From contig NZ_SPMZ01000011.1 in the NCBI RefSeq assembly GCF_012939995.1, positions 63,662-127,661 on the forward strand: 64,000 bases of DNA, read 5' to 3'. Shown here piece after piece: positions 29,229-38,921 of the stretch. The DNA is from Candidatus Competibacter phosphatis (lineage in GTDB: Bacteria; Pseudomonadota; Gammaproteobacteria; Competibacterales; Competibacteraceae). Made by a program: the position numbers and the translations under genes. Below the pieces are notes generated by a model. The model made no database searches and was not told the origin of the DNA. It was given only the letters and a program-made list of their open reading frames with translations. The stretch's first letter is position 1; each line of letters starts with the position of its first letter.

Positions 29229-30463
29229 TTATTGATCGGTACTCGCGGCAACGAAGCCCGGCGGCGCTTTCTGCCAGGGATAGCCCTTGGCCGCCATGTC
29301 GTACCCCAAGGCATACAGTTGGCGCATGAATTCTGTGTCGAACTCTTCCTGGTGTGGTGCGTTGAAGCTGGCCGGAATATAAGCCAGATTGAAGTCGACG
29401 CCATCGCGTTGGGTCGTCAGATAAATCCGATAGAGATCGCCGAGACCCTGGGTTTGAATCAGCGAGGAAATCGCTCGTCCGGCAATGCTCATGGCTCTAC
29501 GTTCACTTGTGCCCAATCGGGGTCCAGCCGGCTGTTGCGGATCACGTACGCCCGTCGCTCGCGCACCACGCCGTTCTTACGCAAACTTTCCTTGATGTTG
29601 AGCGACGGGGGGTAGACGAACACTTGCGCCGTGGCGCCGCCATCGACATGCATCTCCTGATAAGGCTGGCCGTTGGCCTCGACATCGATCAGGACCGGTG
29701 GAAACGCGCCGGGGATCGCGGCGGACGCCACCAGCAGGGTTTGAAACAATTCCAGCGCCCGGGGATCCTTGATGGTCGCAATCTTGGTCATGTTCCAGAT
29801 GATGCCCCGACGCGCATCGAGATCGGTGGTCCCCACCAGGAGAATGCGGCCCTTCGCGTACTCGGCGGCGATGGCGTCCAGCAGTTCCTGGTTGACATAT
29901 TTCCCGATCAGATTCCGCAAGGGTTTATTGTCGGCCATGGCGTCGTCGGTCAGCGCCGCCAGAAACCCGCGCGGCTCCACGATGTCCTTGGCGGAAATCG
30001 TGGTGTAAACCTCCTTCAGCGTGGCGTCGTAATCGGACCCCAGGAAGGCGAACGGCGCGGTCAGGGCGCCGGTGCTGACGCCGGTGACCAGCTTGAAGGT
30101 CGGCCGGTCGCCGGCGGCCGTCCAGCCGTTCAGCAGTCCGGCGCCGAACGCGCCATTGTCGCCGCCGCCGGAAATGGCCAGATAGACGGCGGGCGGCAGT
30201 GGACCCTTATGGCCGCTGGCCTCCAAGTACGCTTGTTCGCGCTTTACGGATTCCATGCCTTCGCGGGCCATCTTGGCCAGATCGTCGGCGTTGCCGATTC
30301 GGTATCGGACATCTTCCAGTCCCGGAAGCTGTGCTTGGTTTTGCAAGTTCTCGGGCACCGCCGCCAAGCGCGTCGGGGTGGCACAGCCGGATGCAAGCAG
30401 CAGGGCAAGCAGTCCGGTCAGGATTGCAGTCACCGCCCGCGCGGTCTTAAACAAGTCGCTCAT
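29229..30463 (-). pseudogene. Patatin-like phospholipase lipoprotein, C-terminus in a shifted frame
   Basis: The ATG at 30463 has GGGAG upstream. Signal peptide with lipobox LASGC. The patatin domain shows the oxyanion loop SGGGDNGAFG, nucleophile elbow GVSTGAL (Ser) and the Asp dyad motif VDGGATAQV. The first frame stops at 29489, right after DPDWAQVNVEP. The next frame continues MSIAGRAISSLIQTQGLGDL, YRIYLTTQRDGVDFNLAYIP and so on to 29229, as expected for the family C-terminus. One base seems to be missing near 29501-29507. Corrected length is about 411 residues. Patatins hydrolyse acyl esters of lipids; this one would be membrane-anchored. Confidence 0.8.
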
Positions 30464-30533
30464 GAGATGCTCCCTTCGTTCGTCTCGATAGGTCTGTCGA
30501 TCTTGTTCATCGTTGCAATCTCTCAAGATCGCT

Positions 30534-31315
30534 TCATTTCATGCTGGCGCGCAGATCCACCAGCGCCTGATCGTAGGTATCGACTCGAATCAGACCCAAG
30601 CGCGGGTACTCGATGTCGATGATGACGTACACCACCAACGCCATGATGGCGGCAAAGCCGATCATGTGCAGCCAGTTGCGCGACTTGCCGCCGGCCATGC
30701 CGTAGCCGGCCAGCAGCGCGCTGACCAACGCTAGCCCGTAGAGCATCGCGAAGATGACTATCGGCGGGTGCAATTGAGTCGCCATGGCCCGGGTCGTGGT
30801 GATGTCGATCATCTGGTTCAGCGCCGGCAGCAACAACATCGTCGCTGGTGGCGGTGCGCCTTCCATGCGTCCGGCGGCCATCGCCTGGGTCCAGATTTCT
30901 TCCTGCAACTGGGTGGAAAGAACCAACTCCGCCTTGGCGGCTTCGACATTGGGCAGCTTCCGATAGACCTCCATCCGGGAATCCACATAGCGTCGGAACA
31001 AATCCCGCAGCGCCGGTTGTGCATCGGTTGGCAGCAAACCGAGCCGCAGGTAGGCGGTACCGATGGCATTGACCTCCTCGACCACCAGATTCCGACGCGT
31101 ATCGAAACGCGAGGCCGCGCCCGAGAAAGTGAAGGCGATCAGCAGGCCCAGCAGCGCGAACACCGCGCCCTCGATCGCACCGGTACCGGTCCGCGCCCCT
31201 TCGGCGTCGCTCGCCAGTCGACGGTTGCCAATCCGTCGGCCGACTTCCAAAAAAGACCAGCATCCCAAAAAAACAAGATCAGGGTGATCAATGCAGTCAT
31301 CAGCATGTAGTCCAT
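30534..31315 (-). pseudogene. DUF4239-type membrane protein with two +1 homopolymer shifts at its start
   Basis: The body (GAIEGAVFALLGLLIAFTFS, ASRFDTRRNLVVEEVNAIG, then a C-terminal pair of membrane helices) is a bestrophin-like DUF4239 protein. The natural start, MDYMLMTALITLIL from 31315, leads into the body only if one base is removed from the seven A's at 31267-31273 and one from the six A's at 31249-31254 (plus strand). Corrected: about 259 residues with four membrane segments. Without correction the first helix is lost. Function of the family unknown. Confidence 0.75.
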
Positions 31316-31403
31316 AAGGGTTTCCGACGAAAAGTATAGAGTGTTGAGGAAATTTGCCGGGCTGCTCGGGGTTCCTGGGCGACGTGCGGCCTGGAATCGC
31401 GGG

Positions 31404-31433
31404 CGATGGTCCCCGAGGAATTGGGGACCATCG
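31404..31433. repeat. Perfect 11-bp hairpin between DUF3141 and DUF4239 genes
   Basis: Arms 31404-31414 and 31423-31433 (CGATGGTCCCC and its complement) with an 8-nt loop. It is 107 bp past the DUF3141 stop and 89 bp before the DUF4239 start, on a minus-strand transcript. No T-tract follows on either strand, so it is not a classical intrinsic terminator; it could be a processing site, an attenuator or a protein-binding site. Confidence 0.6.
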
Positions 31434-31539
31434 TTAGCGGCGGTGGCGAAACCAGCAGGGCGGATTATTCAGCATATCAAGCCCGTAACTGACTGTCTCC
31501 ATGACGAATGGGTCATGCCGGACTAATCCGCCCATCGGG

Positions 31540-33828
31540 CTAACTGGCGGGGGCGCTCTCGGATTCGCTGACGCCGCCCGCACTCCTATCACCCGTGCCA
31601 CCGCCCGCTCCACCAACCTCGCCGAACAGCGCTTCGATCCGCGCCAACCGTTCTGCTCGTTCGCTGCTCACTTCGCCGGCGGCGGACACGACCCGCCGGA
31701 TCTTGTCGAGCACCTCCGCCCGAGGGGCCGCGTCGGCGGGCAACATCTTGGGGATCGCGGCCAACGCCTCGTCGCGGTCGAGCAACAGGGCAAAGAACTG
31801 CTCGCGCAGCATTTGCTTGAACTCCGCCAGGGTCAGGCCGCCATGTTCGGCGCGCATCTGCCGTAGCGCCTCGAAGGCGCGCTCGTCGACACCGGGTCCC
31901 GCCATGCCGATGTAGACCAGGCTGCGAATCGCCGCTTCGCGCAGGTCACCTTCGGCGATACGAGCCTTGAGTTCGGCGATGCGCTGCTGGATGAACGCGA
32001 TGCGCTCCGGTTCGACCCCCGGTCGCCGGCGCGGCGGTTCGTCCGAAGCCCGCAACCCGACCAGCGCTTGCAACACCGGCGAGCTATAAATGCCGAGGAA
32101 GATTTGCTCCATGCTGCGATCACGCAGATCGCGATAGCCGTCAAGGGCGGCAATGATCCCGTCCGAGATCATCGCCTGCACATGAAGCAGGGGATTATCG
32201 GGCGCAGTCGGCTGGCGCTGCTCGCGCACCTGCTCGGCCAGTTGGGCGATTTGCCGCATCAGCGGGTTGCGGTCCGAAAACAGCTCGAAGGGCAGTTCGG
32301 AAGGATTAAGCTTGTGGAGCCATTCGGCCGTTTGCGTGTTGGCGAAGGCTTGGACGAACGGTTGGAACAGGGTGCGATACAGGCCGAGGTTGATTTCCGA
32401 GACTCGCCGGGCGGCGGCGAAACGTCGCTCATTTTCCAGGCTGGGCTGAACGATGGCCCGAATGTCGTCCAGAGTGCGCGGTTCGAAGCGCGCGATCCAA
32501 TCCCCGACGATCAAATCGAGGTTGGCGGCATCGGCGGTCTTGGGGGTCAGCACCGCTTCGTACAGACCGGGCGGCAGCACGTCGATCAGGTCGATGTTGG
32601 AGGCGAACTCCTGATGCTCCTTCTTGGCCACCCCACCAGAGACGAAGATACCGAGATGACCGATGCTTTCGTGGATGGCGTAAACGATAGTTTGACCACA
32701 GGCGCGCAGATCGTCGTCTTGCGCATAGAGATCGACAATCCAGCCCAGCGCTTGTTGGGGCGGGGTGATGTTGTCGCCCTTGGAACAGAAACAAATGATC
32801 GGCGAACGGATATTGCGCAGATCGATGCGCACCCCGTCGCTGGTGACGATTTCAGCGGTGGCCAACCGGTTGCCGACGAACAGTTGATCGACGATCCACT
32901 GCATTTCCTCGGCGTTGAGATTGACGTGGCCTCCCCACCATTTCTCGAATTCCAGGAAGCGCGATCCCTCGGTATCGACTTTCGACCAAAGGTCGTAGTT
33001 CTTGGTCCAGAAGGTATTGGCGGGGTTGAGATTCTCGAAGTTCTCGACCAGATAGGCGCCATCGAACTTGCCGCCGCCGATGTCGCTGGTCAGCGCGGTC
33101 AGCCAACTGCCGCCTAGCACCCCGCCGGTGTAGCGCATCGGGTTCTGGCCTTCCACCCCGGCCCAGTAGGACAGCGGCGAACCGGGCACGATGATCGGAC
33201 CAAACAATTCCGGCCGGGTCGCGGCCACCATCATCACTGCCCATCCGGCCTGGCAGTTGCCGATCACGCAGGGTTTGCCTTCGGCTTCGGGGTGCAGCGC
33301 GATAACTTTCTCCAGAAAGACCGCCTCGGCGCGCATGATGTCCTCGATGGTCTGGCCTGGCATCGGGTCGGGGGTGAAGCCGACAAAGTAGCAGGGGTGG
33401 CCGGCGCGCATCGCCACGCCCAGTTCGCTGTCGGCCTTGAAGCCGCCGATCCCCGGACCGTGGCCGGCGCGCGGATCAACCACCACGAACGGGCGTTTCT
33501 TTGGGTCAATGATGACCCCTTCCGGTGGCTGGACCCGCACTAGCCCATAATTGACCGGCCGTTCGAAGGTCCGGCCGTCCAGCACCAGATCGACGTCGAA
33601 GCTCAATACATTGGGGACCGCCTTGGCTTTCTGCGCGTAATATTGGTCGCTGCGCTGGCGCAGCACGTCCCAGAACAGGATGGTGCGCTGCATCGAGTCG
33701 GTCAGATATTCGCCCAGCGGTTCCCAAGCTTGCGTCAGCGCCTGCGTTGCGCTCTCGGTCGGCTGAAGCGGGTTGAGTGAGGTCAGGACGGGCGTATTAC
33801 GGACATTATCAGCGGGATTGTCGGTCAT
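31540..33828 (-). CDS. DUF3141 protein with PHA-synthase-like alpha/beta-hydrolase domain
   Basis: 762 residues, no signal peptide. The N-terminal half resembles poly(3-hydroxyalkanoate) synthases: a lipase-like box CVIGNCQAGWA with Cys192 in the nucleophile position, an Asp in CSKGDNITPPQQALG and a His in HESIGHLGIFVSGG. The C-terminal half is helical and unlike PhaC. DUF3141 proteins are often found near phosphotransacetylase or acyl-CoA genes, none of which is here. A polymer-synthase or acyl-transfer role is inference. Downstream lies an 11-bp hairpin. Confidence 0.85.
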   Translation of the reverse strand: MTDNPADNVRNTPVLTSLNPLQPTESATQALTQAWEPLGEYLTDSMQRTILFWDVLRQRSDQYYAQKAKAVPNVLSFDVDLVLDGRTFERPVNYGLVRVQPPEGVIIDPKKRPFVVVDPRAGHGPGIGGFKADSELGVAMRAGHPCYFVGFTPDPMPGQTIEDIMRAEAVFLEKVIALHPEAEGKPCVIGNCQAGWAVMMVAATRPELFGPIIVPGSPLSYWAGVEGQNPMRYTGGVLGGSWLTALTSDIGGGKFDGAYLVENFENLNPANTFWTKNYDLWSKVDTEGSRFLEFEKWWGGHVNLNAEEMQWIVDQLFVGNRLATAEIVTSDGVRIDLRNIRSPIICFCSKGDNITPPQQALGWIVDLYAQDDDLRACGQTIVYAIHESIGHLGIFVSGGVAKKEHQEFASNIDLIDVLPPGLYEAVLTPKTADAANLDLIVGDWIARFEPRTLDDIRAIVQPSLENERRFAAARRVSEINLGLYRTLFQPFVQAFANTQTAEWLHKLNPSELPFELFSDRNPLMRQIAQLAEQVREQRQPTAPDNPLLHVQAMISDGIIAALDGYRDLRDRSMEQIFLGIYSSPVLQALVGLRASDEPPRRRPGVEPERIAFIQQRIAELKARIAEGDLREAAIRSLVYIGMAGPGVDERAFEALRQMRAEHGGLTLAEFKQMLREQFFALLLDRDEALAAIPKMLPADAAPRAEVLDKIRRVVSAAGEVSSERAERLARIEALFGEVGGAGGGTGDRSAGGVSESESAPAS

Positions 33829-33879
33829 GATCGCGATCCTCGAAGGCTCTAAGTCAGGATTGATCTCTCCATGTATACC

Positions 33880-34105
33880 CTAATTATGACAAGGATTTTG
33901 CGCGGCGGCGCTGGCGGTTTGTGCCAAATACGGGAACAAGCGGTTGGCGCTGTAAGCAGCGACCACCCACACCCCGGACGGCATTCTTGCTGGTTCCACG
34001 CTGTCTTGTGACCTTTGCCGGCCTGTCCGGCGGATAGCTGTACTGGCGCGGGATGCGCTTCACGTAGACAGACACGGAGAGTCGAAAGTCACTTGCACGG
34101 GACAC
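33880..34105 (-). pseudogene. Remnant resembling the C-terminus of type I restriction subunit HsdR
   Basis: One frame reads VYVKRIPRQYSYPPDRPAK, close to the VKRILRKYGYPPDKQEKAT pattern that ends HsdR proteins. About 40 codons further, in another frame, follows a plausible tail, VVAAYSANRLFPYLAQTAS, to a TAG at 33880. No upstream hsdR sequence is recognisable and no start can be assigned. The rest of 33829-34348 (520 bp without an intact gene) holds nothing else I can name. Confidence 0.4.
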
Positions 34106-34348
34106 TCGCTTGATTTGCCGTATGCAGCGTTCGGTTCGATCGGAAAATCACTGCCCGTCAGCGAAAGTCCCTTCCCGTTCTCGCGACAGCACAGCATTGA
34201 TGCGTTCGCCATGATGCCACGGTGACGGTGCACGCGCATAACATCCAAGGGGCCACCTGAGCGATGGCGAGCATCGAGGATTTTCGTATCGCGACCCGCG
34301 CGCAATACCACGGCGAGTGCGAGGGAGTTTGCAAGAAATCGTTGCTTA

Positions 34349-34434
34349 TGGTGCCGGGAGAGAGACTCGAACTCTCACGGTATCACTACCGGCGGATTTT
34401 GAGTCCGCTGCGTCTACCATTCCGCCACCCCGGC
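34349..34434 (-). tRNA. tRNA-Leu, anticodon CAA
   Basis: 86 nt with encoded CCA. The acceptor stem GCCGGGG pairs with TCCCGGC (one G-T pair), the discriminator is A, the anticodon stem is GCGGA/TCCGC with loop CTCAAAA (anticodon CAA, reading UUG), the T arm contains GTTCGAGTC, and a long variable arm is present as in class II tRNAs. It converges on no gene; the DMT transporter starts 120 bp to the right on the other strand. Confidence 0.95.
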
Positions 34435-34553
34435 AGGGAGGGAAGAACGATTATAAGGGTTTTCCAGCGCCGGGCAAGCCGCGACCAAGCGACTCATGTC
34501 GAAACCATGCCGGTCGGGTATGATTCCACCCTTTTCAAGACCCGGAAGGCGGC

Positions 34554-35492
34554 ATGTTGAATCTCAAGAGTCTGAAGGCGGAGCTCCTTCTATTGCTAAC
34601 GGCACTGATCTGGGGATTCGCCTTCGTCGCCCAACGAGTCGGCATGGATCATGTCGGTCCCTTCACCTACACCGGGGTGCGTTTTCTGCTGGGCGCGTTA
34701 TCGCTCCTGCCCCTACTGCTGATCGGCTCGCGCGCCAGTCGCTCGGCCCCGCCGAAAAATTGGCGGACGATCCTCGCCGGTAGCCTGTTGGCCGGGTTGT
34801 TCCTGTTCGCGGGCGCCACGCTGCAACAGCTTGGCCTGGTCCATACCACCGCCGGCAAAGCCGGTTTCATCACCGGTCTGTACGTGGTCATCGTGCCGTT
34901 ACTGGGTTTGTTCTGGCACTCCACCCCGTCGAGCACCTGGGTCGGCGCGGGGCTGGCCGTGATTGGCCTGTATCTGCTGACCATGACCGATGGCCTGACT
35001 CTGGCCGAAGGCGATGGCTTGGTACTGGCCGGGGCATTTTTCTGGGCCGGGCATGTGCTGGTGATCGGCTGGCTATCCGGGCGGATCGAACCGGTATTGC
35101 TGGCCTGCCTGCAAATCACCGTCTGCGGCGTGCTGAGTCTGGGCGTGGCGCTGGCCATCGAGCCAATCTCCCTGCGCGGCCTTCAAGACGCGACGCTGCC
35201 GATCCTGTACGGCGGTCTGCTCTCGGTCGGCATCGCCTACACCCTGCAAGTGGTGGCTCAACGCGACGCCCCACCCTCCCATGCCGCGATCATTCTCAGC
35301 CTGGAAACCGTGTTCGCGGCGCTGGGTGGCTGGTTGCTGCTGGACGAAGCCTTATCCGGCCGTGGGCTGCTGGGCTGCGGCCTGATGCTCGTCGGCATGT
35401 TGCTGTCGCAACTGGGGTTGGGCAAGGCCGCGCCCACGCCAACCGAGCCGGCGGTGCCCACCGCAACGCTGGCGGCCGACGAGCGCCGTTAG
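34554..35492 (+). CDS. DMT-superfamily (EamA) transporter
   Basis: 312 residues with ten predicted membrane helices in two EamA repeats (first from LLLLLTALIWGFAFVAQRVG, second from LVLAGAFFWAGHVLVIGW). The hallmarks WG near the start of each repeat and GSLLAGLFLFAGATLQQLGL are present. EamA proteins export metabolites such as amino acids or sugars; the substrate cannot be read. ATG at 34554. Its TAG overlaps the stop of the convergent small CxxC gene by 2 bp. Confidence 0.9.
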   Translation: MLNLKSLKAELLLLLTALIWGFAFVAQRVGMDHVGPFTYTGVRFLLGALSLLPLLLIGSRASRSAPPKNWRTILAGSLLAGLFLFAGATLQQLGLVHTTAGKAGFITGLYVVIVPLLGLFWHSTPSSTWVGAGLAVIGLYLLTMTDGLTLAEGDGLVLAGAFFWAGHVLVIGWLSGRIEPVLLACLQITVCGVLSLGVALAIEPISLRGLQDATLPILYGGLLSVGIAYTLQVVAQRDAPPSHAAIILSLETVFAALGGWLLLDEALSGRGLLGCGLMLVGMLLSQLGLGKAAPTPTEPAVPTATLAADERR

Positions 35493-35701
35493 TTGTTCTT
35501 ACCCGCGTCGGTGTCGGGCTCTCGCGAAGTTCCGGGCTCCTCCGGTGGCGGTGGTTCCGGTTCGCCATCCTTCGATGGATTGCCACCCAACCGCTCCTGA
35601 TACCAACACTGGTAACAGAGCCGCAAACCGTCCTGACTCAGAAAACCGGCCGGCGGCCCGAACCGCCCGCATAAATCGCAAACCAGATAACTGCTGACCA
35701 T
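35489..35701 (-). CDS. Small protein with two CxxC motifs (zinc-ribbon-like)
   Basis: 70 residues from the ATG at 35701 (upstream GGGAG). VCDLCGRFG and LCYQCWYQE form a plausible four-Cys zinc site within the first 40 residues; the rest is a Pro/Glu-rich acidic tail. A start 35 codons earlier is possible but that extension is basic and unlike the rest. Function unknown; it may bind a partner protein or nucleic acid. Confidence 0.65.
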   Translation of the reverse strand: MVSSYLVCDLCGRFGPPAGFLSQDGLRLCYQCWYQERLGGNPSKDGEPEPPPPEEPGTSREPDTDAGKNN

Positions 35702-35875
35702 CGCCCGCTCCCGTTTGGTCCAGTATCCCAAACAGATAGCCGTCCTGCCCGCGTTTCTCCACTTGCCGCCGGCGAGGCGCAAAAAACCGTCTGGCCATGG
35801 CGGCAACTGACACCCTGGACCAACCCCCGATGCGGGTGACGATTGGCAAAGGACCTGTCCATTGAGTCCTATCGA

Positions 35876-36682
35876 TCAGCTCCACAAGGCTCGCACACCG
35901 AAATAGGCGATGTCCTTGAAGCGACGGATCGTGCCCTTGAGCAGCGATGCTTGCGGTCGGGTACAGAAGGTCATGCTCAGCATCACCCGCAGTTCATCCT
36001 CTTCCAAGCGAGTGACCTTATGGAACACCTTCGCCCCTTCGAACATGATCAAGGTATTAGGCGGCGTGGGCACCATCACTTCCCGGTCGTCCTGGCGAAT
36101 GACCAGTTGCGCCGACGACAGCCGGTCTTCGTGGAGGTGATGGTTGACCAACGGCAACAACACGGTGAAATGCCGACCGTTGTAAAAATTGTAATCGTAG
36201 TGCCAACCGATATGGTCGCGCGGCCGGTCGTAAAACAGCAACGAACAGGAACTCTGGTCGTTGAGCGGCGTGGGTACGACCGGCTCGCCGATCACCGCCG
36301 CGCACAAGCGGCGCAGGTAGCCCGACTGATAGAAAGCGACGATTTCCGGCGCGACTTGGTGCAGATCTTCATAGGCGATAGTGCCGCCCTTCTTGTGGGC
36401 GGGAAAATAGCTGCGTTCGGTACGGGCGTGACGCAGCGCGGCTTCCCGTAGCGTCTCGAACGTGCCCGTTGGCAACGGCTGGGGAACGACGGCGATGCGT
36501 CGCTGGAAATCGGGCAACGCGTCCGGCAGCCGTTCGGGTAAATTCAGATCGGCGTCATAACGAGCAACCAGATCGCGCTGGCGGACTTGCAGTTGACGGT
36601 ACTGGCGCTGCTTACGCCATTTGAGGCCGGTGAAAGCCAAAGCCCCGGCGGCGGCGGGAACGAGCAGAATTTCCTGGAACAT
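35876..36682 (-). CDS. 2-oxoglutarate/Fe(II)-dependent oxygenase-like protein
   Basis: 268 residues. N-terminal hydrophobic segment (ILLVPAAAGALAFTGL) may anchor it in the inner membrane. The double-stranded beta-helix has the iron triad H161-x-D163 in IGWHYDYNFYNG and a distal His in AKVFHKVTRLEEDELR, whose Arg suits 2-oxoglutarate binding. It resembles prolyl-4-hydroxylase-like oxygenases; hydroxylated substrate unknown. The ATG at 36682 was chosen since the long upstream open frame carries no similarity. Confidence 0.8.
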   Translation of the reverse strand: MFQEILLVPAAAGALAFTGLKWRKQRQYRQLQVRQRDLVARYDADLNLPERLPDALPDFQRRIAVVPQPLPTGTFETLREAALRHARTERSYFPAHKKGGTIAYEDLHQVAPEIVAFYQSGYLRRLCAAVIGEPVVPTPLNDQSSCSLLFYDRPRDHIGWHYDYNFYNGRHFTVLLPLVNHHLHEDRLSSAQLVIRQDDREVMVPTPPNTLIMFEGAKVFHKVTRLEEDELRVMLSMTFCTRPQASLLKGTIRRFKDIAYFGVRALWS

Positions 36683-36844
36683 ACGGCATCCGATAAAGTT
36701 GAACGGAAAATGGGCGGTCCCGGCTCGAAGCTGGACTCGATCCGTCAACTTAATCGGGTGCCGTGAAATTCTGATGAAAATGCTGCTGAGGCGCAGGCAT
36801 CGGCGCGCGGATCGCCGTCCGGTCGGGGATTTTCTTGATCTACA

Positions 36845-38911
36845 ATGACGATCTATCCGTCGCGCGCACTGGCCACCACAACCATGTCCCCGCTCTTCCG
36901 CCTCGCTTTGCTCGGCTGTCTGCTCCACCCCGGCTGGCTGGCCGCCGAACCCGCCGTTCCGCCCTTGCCGTTGCACGATTTCGAGCACACCGCCAGCCCC
37001 ACCTCGGGCGTGACCATGAGCGGCTGGACCACCGCGCCGAATCGCCGTGCCGGCCAAATCGACTACCGACTGGAACCGGCGCAGCGGCCGGATTCTTCGG
37101 ACAGCCGCCGGGCGTTGCATCTCCGCTATCGCTTCGCTCCCGACGCCATGGACGACATTGGCTGGCAACTGACCCTGCCCGATCTGGACGCCTCGGCTTA
37201 CGATCATCTGGAGCTATGGATTCGTGGTGACGCTCGGGTCGGGTACGCCGATGCCTTGAAGCTCGAATTCAAGCAGCCGCTGGCGGGGGCGCCGCCCGGT
37301 CTGCTGCGCCGGGGCAGCGCCGTGATCGACGGTATCACCGACCGCTGGCGGCGTTTCCAGATCCCCTTGCATCGGATGAATGGCATCGCCGACTGGCGTC
37401 ATCTGCGTCAACTGGCGCTGGTGCTGCAACCGCGCTGCTCGCCAGTCGCCGGCGCCTACTGGCTGGACGACATCGCTCTGATCAAAACCGGTCAACCCGG
37501 CCCGAGCATCCATGATCCGGTGATTCCACCCAACAAGACCGCCTGGGAAAATCGCCTCGGCGGCAAGGAAGCGGCCCAACCTTACATCCAAGCTCGACTG
37601 GCTGGCTGGCCGGAACGCCTGCTGGTGGACCCAATGGAATTACCGGCCGACGACCGGGCGTTCCTGGAGCGGCTGGCGCGCGATACCTGGCGCGGGCTGG
37701 CGGCCTTGAGTGACCGTGAGCATGGCCTGCCGCTCGACACGGTGCGCTTCTCCGATTCCATCGACCCCGAACGGGCTTGGGCAGGCGACTACACCAATGT
37801 CACCAACATCGGCCTGTATCTGATCGATATCGTCGCCGCGCGGGAATTGGGCCTGATCGACCCGGACGAGGCGCGGGCGCGGCTGAGCCGGACGCTGGAC
37901 ACGTTGGAGCGACTGGAAACCTGGCAAGGGTTTTTCTTCAACTACTACGACACCACCAGTCTGGAGCGCACCAGCCATTTCATTTCCTTCGTCGATTCGG
38001 CTTGGCTGAGCGCCGGACTGATGGTGATTCGCAACAGCGTGCCCGAACTGGCGGAACGTTGTACCCGGTTGATCGACCGCGAAAATTACGGCTTTTTCTA
38101 CGATCCGGTCGAGCAATTGATGATGCACGGCTACTACGTCAACCTGCCCGGCCGCTCCGAATACAGCTATGGCCTGCTGTACACCGAATCGCGGCTGGGC
38201 AGCCTGATCGCCATCGGCAAGGGCGAGGCGCCGGCGGAGCACTGGTACCGCATGGCGCGCACCTTCCCGCGCGACTTCGACTGGCAGTCGCAATCGCCCA
38301 AGGGCCGCACCATCAAGACCGTGAACGGCCACACCTTCTTTGGCGGTTACTACGTCTGGAAAGGGCTGCGCTACGTGCCGTCCTGGGGTGGCAGCATGTT
38401 CGAGGCGCTGATGCCGTTGCTGGTGCTGGACGAACCGCGCCTGGCACCCGCCAGTCTGGGTCGCAACGCGTGGGTGCATACCCAGATCCAACGCCGCTTC
38501 GCCCTGGAGTATCTGGGCTATCCGGTTTGGGGCTTGTCGCCCAGCTCGAAGCCGGACGGTCGCGGTTACGGCGAATACGGGGTTCGCCTGCTGGGGGCGC
38601 GTGGCTATGTGGCCGGCGCGGTGACTCCGCATGCGGCGGCGCTGGCCCTGCTGGCGGACCCGGAGGAAGCCGTCGTCAACCTGCGGCAACTGGCGGAACG
38701 CTATCCCCTGTACGGCGATTTCGGATTCTACGATGCCGTGGACCCGCGTAGCGGTCAGGTCGCCTACCACTATCTGGCCCTGAACCAGAGCATGATCCTG
38801 ATCGCTCTGGCCAACCATTTGCGGGACGGCGTCATCCAGCGCTATTTCGCCGCCGATCCGATCATCCAGCGGGTGCTGCCGCTGCTTGGTGCGGAACGGT
38901 TTTTCGATTGA
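36845..38911 (+). CDS. Secreted glycoside hydrolase with PF10091 (glycoamylase/GH144-189-like) domain
   Basis: 688 residues. A signal peptide is seen after the second Met (36884, MSPLFRLALLGCLLHPGWLA), which may be the true start. Residues about 40-225 look like a beta-sandwich carbohydrate-binding module (DHLELWIRGDARVGYADALK). The rest is an (alpha/alpha)6 barrel: WAGDYTNVTNIGLYLIDIVA, GFFFNYYDTTSLERTSHF, PVWGLSPSSKPDG and GAVTPHAAALALLADPEEAV, as in PF10091. That fold occurs in endo-beta-1,2-glucanases and in the middle of cyclic beta-1,2-glucan synthases. A sugar ABC ATPase starts 10 bp downstream and a GH94 enzyme lies at 45 kb, so periplasmic glucan breakdown is likely. Exact linkage is inference. 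Confidence 0.8.
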   Translation: MTIYPSRALATTTMSPLFRLALLGCLLHPGWLAAEPAVPPLPLHDFEHTASPTSGVTMSGWTTAPNRRAGQIDYRLEPAQRPDSSDSRRALHLRYRFAPDAMDDIGWQLTLPDLDASAYDHLELWIRGDARVGYADALKLEFKQPLAGAPPGLLRRGSAVIDGITDRWRRFQIPLHRMNGIADWRHLRQLALVLQPRCSPVAGAYWLDDIALIKTGQPGPSIHDPVIPPNKTAWENRLGGKEAAQPYIQARLAGWPERLLVDPMELPADDRAFLERLARDTWRGLAALSDREHGLPLDTVRFSDSIDPERAWAGDYTNVTNIGLYLIDIVAARELGLIDPDEARARLSRTLDTLERLETWQGFFFNYYDTTSLERTSHFISFVDSAWLSAGLMVIRNSVPELAERCTRLIDRENYGFFYDPVEQLMMHGYYVNLPGRSEYSYGLLYTESRLGSLIAIGKGEAPAEHWYRMARTFPRDFDWQSQSPKGRTIKTVNGHTFFGGYYVWKGLRYVPSWGGSMFEALMPLLVLDEPRLAPASLGRNAWVHTQIQRRFALEYLGYPVWGLSPSSKPDGRGYGEYGVRLLGARGYVAGAVTPHAAALALLADPEEAVVNLRQLAERYPLYGDFGFYDAVDPRSGQVAYHYLALNQSMILIALANHLRDGVIQRYFAADPIIQRVLPLLGAERFFD

Positions 38912-38921
38912 CGGAACCACC

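Noticed and set aside
35876-37207. 443-codon version of the 2OG oxygenase
   Set aside because: The extra 175 N-terminal codons run through the next gene's upstream region and do not resemble oxygenases.
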